From JBDRKN01 sp043813955 (lineage in GTDB: Bacteria; Patescibacteriota; Patescibacteriia; Patescibacteriales; Patescibacteriaceae): DNA of 17,030 bases. Positions 13,381-17,030 of this stretch are shown piece after piece (within the stretch, counting starts at the first letter, position 1; every line of letters begins with the position of its first letter). Made by a program: the position numbers and the translations under genes. Location of the stretch: positions 1 to 17,030 of the forward strand of contig JBDRKN010000036.1 of NCBI GenBank assembly GCA_043813955.1. The letters run 5' to 3'. The notes below the pieces were generated by a model. That model was not told the origin of the DNA and did not search any database. It worked only from the letters and a program-made list of their open reading frames with translations.

Positions 13381-13382
13381 AA

Positions 13383-13622
13383 TTAGTGTATTTTTCTTCG
13401 GAGTTTTTCGTATTCTGCTACACTTAAATCTATATCTTTTAATATTTCTTTTAAAATACCTGTGCCTAAATCTTCATTACCATGTATAGGTATGGTTGTT
13501 GTTTTCTGTGTTTTTTTATTAAAAAAGAAATGGTGGCTGCCTTTTGTTCGGATTAATTCAAAATCAAGAAATCGCAAAATCTTTATCATTTTTTTTGCTG
13601 GAATGATATTTAATCTAGTCAT
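13383..13622 (-). CDS. hicA: HicA-family toxin (mRNA interferase)
   Basis: A 79-residue dsRBD-like protein of the HicA/YcfA family. Features are the N-terminal AKKMIKILRFLDFELIRTKGSHHFF, with the G-S-H motif whose first His (H30) is the expected catalytic residue, the strand TTTIPIHG, and the family-specific LGTGILKEILKDIDLSVAEY. HicA cleaves mRNA in a translation-independent way and is held inactive by HicB. The gene follows hicB by two bases (TAACTATG), i.e. antitoxin-first order. Its stop is 2 bases from tRNA-Ser(UGA), so toxin mRNA and tRNA are probably on one transcript. Confidence 0.93.
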   Translation of the reverse strand: MTRLNIIPAKKMIKILRFLDFELIRTKGSHHFFFNKKTQKTTTIPIHGNEDLGTGILKEILKDIDLSVAEYEKLRRKIH

Positions 13623-13624
13623 AG

Positions 13625-13864
13625 TTATTTAACGAATTCTAGATTTTGCACTCCAATAAATTGATTTTGCGGTATTTCTTGCTTAAAGATTTCCTGCTCT
13701 GTTTCTAAGCAAAGGCTAACCACTTCCTCTAATCGTTTATAAAGAGTAGTTAATGTTTTAGCTTGGGTATAGCAACTTCTAAGACTAGGAACCATGCCGA
13801 CATAATAACCCTGATCATCTTTTTCAATGATTACTGGAAAGCTGTATTTTTTTTGTTTTGCCAT
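13625..13864 (-). CDS. hicB: HicB-family antitoxin (short form)
   Basis: The sequence KYSFPVIIEKDDQGYYVGMVPSLRSCYTQAKTLTTLYKRLEEVVSLCLETE is the RNase-H-like HicB core (UPF0150 type), which binds and blocks HicA. At 79 residues the protein stops soon after this core. The C-terminal helix-turn-helix or ribbon-helix-helix DNA-binding domain of longer HicB proteins (~110-145 residues) is absent, so it probably cannot autoregulate by direct DNA binding. A promoter lies upstream at 13893-13921. The start context is ATATATG with no SD. Confidence 0.9.
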   Translation of the reverse strand: MAKQKKYSFPVIIEKDDQGYYVGMVPSLRSCYTQAKTLTTLYKRLEEVVSLCLETEQEIFKQEIPQNQFIGVQNLEFVK

Positions 13865-13892
13865 ATATAGAAAATATATTTTATATACTTTT

Positions 13893-13921
13893 ATTTTAAC
13901 TTGATTTTAATAAAAATTCAA
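13893..13921 (-). promoter_or_regulatory. Promoter of hicBA
   Basis: On the minus strand TTGAAT (13921-13916) is followed after 17 bases by TAAAAT (13898-13893). Initiation near 13887 would give a leader of about 23 bases to the hicB ATG. The -35 box lies only 7 bases past the 3' end of tRNA-Ser(GCU), so hicBA can be transcribed independently of, or together with, that tRNA. Confidence 0.6.
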
Positions 13922-13928
13922 GCTAATG

Positions 13929-14015
13929 CGGAGAGTGAGGGATTCGAACCCTCGAAGCCTGTTAAGGCTCAACGCCTTAGCAGGGCGCCCCGTTCAACCA
14001 CTCCGGCAACTCTCC
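13929..14015 (-). tRNA. tRNA-Ser (anticodon GCU)
   Basis: On the minus strand the acceptor stem GGAGAGT pairs with ACTCTCC. The anticodon stem GCGCC/GGCGT carries the loop CTGCTAA, so the anticodon is GCT (serine, AGC/AGU). A long variable arm and a T-arm GAGGG-TTCGAAT-CCCTC confirm serine type. The discriminator is G with no encoded CCA; GCAT follows, as in the other serine tRNA here. Transcribed from the promoter at 14047-14075. Confidence 0.95.
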
Positions 14016-14016
14016 A

Positions 14017-14045
14017 TTGTTTATTTGTTTTCTTTTTGATATAAT
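14017..14045 (+). promoter_or_regulatory. Promoter of the membrane-protein gene at 14080
   Basis: TTGTTT (14017-14022), 17-base spacer, perfect TATAAT (14040-14045). Initiation near 14052 gives a ~28-base leader. Its -10 box is one base from the -10 box of the divergent tRNA promoter. Confidence 0.7.
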
Positions 14046-14046
14046 T

Positions 14047-14075
14047 AATATATAAGAAAAAGCTAATATTGTCAA
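14047..14075 (-). promoter_or_regulatory. Promoter of tRNA-Ser(GCU)
   Basis: On the minus strand a perfect TTGACA (14075-14070), 17-base spacer and TATATT (14052-14047). Initiation near 14040 would fall inside the -10 box of the opposing promoter, so the two start sites should compete for RNA polymerase. Confidence 0.75.
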
Positions 14076-14079
14076 TTAT

Positions 14080-14577
14080 ATGGCTGAAGAAAAAGCCTTT
14101 GATTATGGCGAGGAATTGATAGGATGGGAAATCCCAGAATATGAAAAACATGAGAGAGGGCCGCTTTGGTATGCGCTGGCAGGATTAATTTCTGTTGCAA
14201 TTGTTATTTATGGCATTTACAGCCATAATTATTTATTTGTTATTATTATAGGCTTATTTGTCTTAATTTCAGTAATTAATCATTTTCGCGAGCCAGATAT
14301 GATTGAGTTTGCTATTATGACTGAAGGCATAATTATTGGCAACAAGTTTCATGACCATGATACTATTAAGCATTTTTCTATCATATACAAGCCAGGAGAT
14401 AATTTAAAAAGCCTTTATTTGGAATTTAAGAATATTATAAAGCCTCGTTTGACAGTTCCATTAATGAATGCTAATCCTTTAGTTGCAAGAGAGCATCTGC
14501 TTAAATATATTATGGAGGACTTGGACAGAACTGATGAGCCAAACACTGATTTTATAACAAAAAAATTAAAATTATAA
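14080..14577 (+). CDS. Conserved CPR-type membrane protein of unknown function
   Basis: A cytoplasmic N-terminus with the motif GWEIPEYEKHERGPLWY (~15-31) precedes two closely spaced TM segments (~32-48 and ~51-66). A soluble C-terminal domain follows (~75-165) with beta strands (IEFAIMTEGIIIGNKFHDHDTIKHFSIIY) resembling bacterial PH-like folds. From memory, proteins opening with this W-E-x-P-E-Y-E motif are common and short in CPR genomes, but I know no function. The gene has its own promoter (14017-14045), a short leader without SD, and its own intrinsic terminator, so it is a monocistronic unit. Confidence 0.85.
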   Translation: MAEEKAFDYGEELIGWEIPEYEKHERGPLWYALAGLISVAIVIYGIYSHNYLFVIIIGLFVLISVINHFREPDMIEFAIMTEGIIIGNKFHDHDTIKHFSIIYKPGDNLKSLYLEFKNIIKPRLTVPLMNANPLVAREHLLKYIMEDLDRTDEPNTDFITKKLKL

Positions 14578-14580
14578 TAT

Positions 14581-14608
14581 TTGACTATTTGTATAACTTT
14601 GCTAAAGT
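14581..14608 (+). promoter_or_regulatory. Candidate promoter of tRNA-Arg and recG
   Basis: TTGACT (14581-14586), 16-base spacer, TAAAGT (14603-14608). This -10 lies inside the left arm of the terminator hairpin, so transcripts starting near 14615 would carry only the right arm. An alternative -10 is TATAAC (14592-14597), which has no good -35 and would start at the base of the hairpin. The same TTGACA/TAAAGT pair recurs at 11449-11477. Some promoter is needed here, but which one is uncertain. Confidence 0.4.
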
Positions 14609-14632
14609 AATGGCATAAACATTACTTTTTTT
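14604..14632 (+). terminator. Rho-independent terminator abutting tRNA-Arg
   Basis: Perfect 9-bp stem AAAGTAATG/CATTACTTT (14604-14612 with 14620-14628), 7-base loop, and a run of seven T (14626-14632). It terminates the gene ending at 14577. The last T is directly followed by the first base of tRNA-Arg at 14633. Confidence 0.85.
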
Positions 14633-14704
14633 GTCCTCATAGTTTAATGGATAAAACGCGAGATTGCGGATCTCGTAATCTAGGTTCGATTCCTAGTGGG
14701 GGCA
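14633..14704 (+). tRNA. tRNA-Arg (anticodon GCG)
   Basis: All four stems fold. The acceptor GTCCTCA/TGGGGGC has two G-U pairs. The D-stem is GTTT/AAAC. The anticodon stem CGAGA/TCTCG carries the loop TTGCGGA, and the T-arm is CTAGG-TTCGATT-CCTAG. The anticodon is GCG, reading CGC and CGU. The D-loop contains the GGATA stretch common in arginine tRNAs. Discriminator A; CCA is not encoded. Most bacteria use ACG (read as inosine) here, so GCG is unusual. recG begins four bases after its 3' end. Confidence 0.93.
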
Positions 14705-14708
14705 CAGT

Positions 14709-16751
14709 ATGAATCTCTTTACCCCAATCATGCAAATAAGCCCTGTGGGCAGAACTACTGCAAGCAGGTTAAAAAGGCTTGGCATAAATACAGTTGGCGA
14801 CCTATTATTCTATTACCCATTCCGTTATGATGATTTTTCCAAGTCTTGTAAGATTGATCAGCTCCAGGCAGGTGATAGGGTTAATATTATAGGGATAATT
14901 GAAACTATTGAGAGCAAGCGCACATGGCAGAAAAGAATGTATATTGCAGAAGCTATGGTAAGCGATGACACTGGAGTTGTTAAAGTAATCTGGTTTAATC
15001 AGCCATATATTGCTAAAAATCTTAAACAAGGAGACAGGGTATCATTATCAGGCAAGGTTGATAACAAGAATGGCTTGTTTATGTCTTCGCCTGTTTATGA
15101 GAAATTAACATTAAGAGCTATACATACGCAGGGCTTAGTTCCTAATTATCATTTAACAGCTAATATAACTCAAAAGCAGCTGCGTTTTTTAATTGGCCAG
15201 ATTATTGGATTAGCAGATAAAATAGAGGATTGGCTTCCCTATAATATTAAAAAAGAATATAAATTAATTGATTTAGGAAAAGCTTTGGCTAAAATCCATT
15301 TTCCTAAAAATCAGACAGATATTGATCAATCTAAAATTAGATTATCTTTTAATGAATTATTTTTGCTTCAATTACAGGTTCAATTGGTTAAAAACAAGCT
15401 TAAAAACTGCGATGCTTTAGCAATTAAATTCTTAGAAAAGCCAACTAAGGAGTTTGTAAAGTCTTTGCCTTTTAAATTAACTGATGACCAGAGATATGCT
15501 GCCTGGGAAATATTGCAAAGCATTCAGAGTGATAGGCCTACAACAAGATTATTAGAAGGGGATGTTGGCAGCGGAAAGACTGTTGTAGCATTATTAGCTT
15601 TGTTTAATACAGCCAAGAATGGCTTGCAGTCTGCTTTAATGGTTCCTACAGAAATATTAGCTAAACAGCATTTTGAATCAATATCAGAATTATTAAAAGA
15701 ATTTGATATTAAGATAGGACTGCTTACAAGGAGTAATAGGTTAATAGATAATAGAGAAGAAATAACTAAGCAAAAAATGCATGAGATTATAGAAAAAGGT
15801 GAAATCCAGATAATTATTGGCACGCATGCCTTGATTCAAGAGCAAGTAATCTACAAAAATCTTTGTTTGGTTGTGATTGATGAGCAGCACCGTTTTGGCG
15901 TAGGCCAGAGAAGGGATTTGGTTGCAAAAGCAGGTGATAAGGATATTATGCCTCATCTATTATCCATGACTGCCACGCCTATTCCTAGAAGCCTTGCCTT
16001 AGCTCTATATGATGACTTGGATATCTCTATTATCAAACAGATGCCCAAAGACAGGCAAAAGATTATTACCCAGATTATTACTGAAGATAATCGCAATGCT
16101 ATTTATGAATTTATACGCAATGAAGTTAAAAAAGAAAGGCAGGTATTTGTTATCTGCCCTTTGATTGATTGGTCAGATAAATTAGGAGTTAAATCAGTAA
16201 AAGAAGAATATGATAAATTATCTCAAAAAGTATTTCCTGACCTTAAAATTGGCATGATTCATGGAAAGTTAAAACCTAAAGAAAAGAATCAAATTATGGA
16301 AGATTTTGCAGCTAACAAAATTAATATCTTAGTATCTACGTCTGTGATTGAAGTTGGCATAGATGTGCCTAATGCGAGCGTAATGATGATTGAGGATGCT
16401 GATCGTTTTGGCTTGGCTCAATTGCATCAGTACAGGGGCAGGGTAGGAAGAGGAAAATACCAATCATATTGTTTTTTGTTGTCAGAAAAGAAAAATCCCA
16501 GGCTTGATGCTATGACTGTATATGATAATGGTTTTGATTTAGCTAAAATAGACTTAAAATTCAGAGGTCCTGGAGATGTTTATGGCACTTTGCAAAAAGG
16601 CTTTCCTGAGCTTGAAATAGCTAGTTTACATGATTTTGACTTAATGAAACAGGCAAAACAGAGCGCAAAGAGCATTGTTAATAATTTAGAGAATTTTCCT
16701 AAAATTAAAGAAAAATTAGGAGAATGGGAGTCTTTTACTCATTTGGAATAG
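14709..16751 (+). CDS. recG: ATP-dependent DNA helicase RecG
   Basis: Branch-migration helicase that remodels stalled forks and Holliday junctions. The N-terminal start LFTPIMQISPVGRTTASRLKRLGI matches the usual RecG opening, which supports the ATG at 14709. The wedge/OB domain covers roughly 60-150 (VNIIGIIETIESKRTW, GVVKVIWFNQPYI). Helicase motifs are Walker A GDVGSGKT (285-292), motif II VIDEQH (D391-H394), motif III SMTATPIPRS, and motifs V/VI STSVIEVGIDVPNA and RFGLAQLHQYRGRVGRG, then the C-terminal FRGPGDVYGTLQKG hook region. At 680 residues it is full length. It starts 4 bases after tRNA-Arg without SD, so the mature mRNA would be nearly leaderless. Confidence 0.97.
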   Translation: MNLFTPIMQISPVGRTTASRLKRLGINTVGDLLFYYPFRYDDFSKSCKIDQLQAGDRVNIIGIIETIESKRTWQKRMYIAEAMVSDDTGVVKVIWFNQPYIAKNLKQGDRVSLSGKVDNKNGLFMSSPVYEKLTLRAIHTQGLVPNYHLTANITQKQLRFLIGQIIGLADKIEDWLPYNIKKEYKLIDLGKALAKIHFPKNQTDIDQSKIRLSFNELFLLQLQVQLVKNKLKNCDALAIKFLEKPTKEFVKSLPFKLTDDQRYAAWEILQSIQSDRPTTRLLEGDVGSGKTVVALLALFNTAKNGLQSALMVPTEILAKQHFESISELLKEFDIKIGLLTRSNRLIDNREEITKQKMHEIIEKGEIQIIIGTHALIQEQVIYKNLCLVVIDEQHRFGVGQRRDLVAKAGDKDIMPHLLSMTATPIPRSLALALYDDLDISIIKQMPKDRQKIITQIITEDNRNAIYEFIRNEVKKERQVFVICPLIDWSDKLGVKSVKEEYDKLSQKVFPDLKIGMIHGKLKPKEKNQIMEDFAANKINILVSTSVIEVGIDVPNASVMMIEDADRFGLAQLHQYRGRVGRGKYQSYCFLLSEKKNPRLDAMTVYDNGFDLAKIDLKFRGPGDVYGTLQKGFPELEIASLHDFDLMKQAKQSAKSIVNNLENFPKIKEKLGEWESFTHLE

Positions 16752-16752
16752 G

Positions 16753-16781
16753 TTGACATTTTTGCGGTTTTATGATATAAT
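16753..16781 (+). promoter_or_regulatory. Consensus sigma70-type promoter
   Basis: Perfect TTGACA (16753-16758), exactly 17-base spacer, perfect TATAAT (16776-16781), with TGA just before the -10 box (extended -10). It begins one base after the recG stop codon. Initiation near 16788 gives a ~60-base leader to the ATG at 16848. By sequence it is the strongest promoter in the window. Confidence 0.88.
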
Positions 16782-16847
16782 TGTGTATTAAAAGTTTTTT
16801 GAAAATTAAATAAAATATAGTATTATTCATTAATTTTGGAGTTTATC

Positions 16848-17030
16848 ATGGGAAAAAAAGAGATAGAAAAGTATTCGCAAGAGTACGAGAAAAAGCAAAA
16901 ACAAAAAGCACCAGCAGGTGAAAAAAAAGAATCTTGGTGGAAAAGGTGGAGAAAAGAAAGAAAAGAGGAGAAAGAGGAAAAAAGAAATGGTTTCGCTGCA
17001 AGTTCGGCTGTTTGGATAATTTTCTTTGTT
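16848..17030 (+). CDS. Lys/Glu-rich protein with a membrane segment beginning at the window edge (partial)
   Basis: The frame is open for 61 codons to the end of the window. GGAG at 16838-16841 lies six bases before the ATG, one of the few good Shine-Dalgarno sites here. Residues 1-47 are extremely charged (KKEIEKYSQEYEKKQKQK, then WWKRWRKERKEEKEEK). Hydrophobic residues begin at ~49 (GFAASSAVWIIFFV), suggesting a TM segment. The strong promoter plus SD predicts high expression. I do not recognise a family. The charged N-terminus should be cytoplasmic. Confidence 0.75.
   Translation, partial: MGKKEIEKYSQEYEKKQKQKAPAGEKKESWWKRWRKERKEEKEEKRNGFAASSAVWIIFFV

Noticed and set aside
1..17030. CRISPR array or tandem repeats
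   Set aside because: No regularly spaced repeats were seen; the only repeats are the inverted ones listed.
1..17030. Alternative genetic code with UGA as glycine
   Set aside because: No in-frame UGA is needed in any gene, and the RelE-like gene ends at UGA directly followed by a terminator.

Overview
The window looks like the chromosome of a Candidate Phyla Radiation (Patescibacteria, probably Parcubacteria-type) bacterium. The signs are an AT-rich, gene-dense sequence, a PrgI-family protein and VirB4/VirB6-like genes arranged as in CPR type IV secretion-like clusters, a short conserved CPR-type membrane protein, tRNAs without an encoded CCA end, and few Shine-Dalgarno sites. TAA, TAG and TGA all act as stops, so I see no sign of a recoded UGA.

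Region 1 (1-10363, + strand): the tail of an upstream gene and an intrinsic terminator, then an extended -10 promoter (121-149) driving a tightly packed operon. Its order is an unknown two-TM protein, a VirB6/TrbL-like channel protein with a giant cytoplasmic tail, two helical cytoplasmic proteins that appear to share a domain, a PrgI (VirB3-like) protein, a stand-alone TraC/VirB4-N-like protein, the VirB4 ATPase, a single-TM VirB8-like candidate, and a ComF phosphoribosyltransferase. No relaxase, coupling protein or VirB11 is present, so the machine may serve DNA uptake or protein export rather than classical conjugation.

Region 2 (10353-13864): an accessory island with three toxin-antitoxin-type modules. 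These are an AbiEii-like nucleotidyltransferase with its small partner (- strand), an AbrB-like antitoxin with a RelE-like toxin (+ strand, preceded by a perfect 14-bp inverted repeat), and hicBA (- strand, lying between two serine tRNA genes). Between them are a palindrome-rich non-coding stretch (about 12040-12380, including a perfect 19-bp inverted repeat) and a slipin/SPFH gene whose arginine codons are all CGN.

Region 3 (13929-17030): tRNA-Ser(GCU) and a conserved membrane protein fire from nearly touching divergent promoters. A terminator then directly abuts tRNA-Arg with the unusual anticodon GCG. The recG helicase starts 4 bases after that tRNA, so maturation of the tRNA would leave an almost leaderless recG mRNA. 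A consensus sigma70-type promoter overlapping the end of recG drives a lysine/glutamate-rich gene that runs off the window.

Across the window, 14 of 19 assigned starts have T just before ATG, often as AATATG, and stop-start junctions of the form TAA(A)TATG recur in the secretion operon. This suggests coupled, largely SD-independent initiation.
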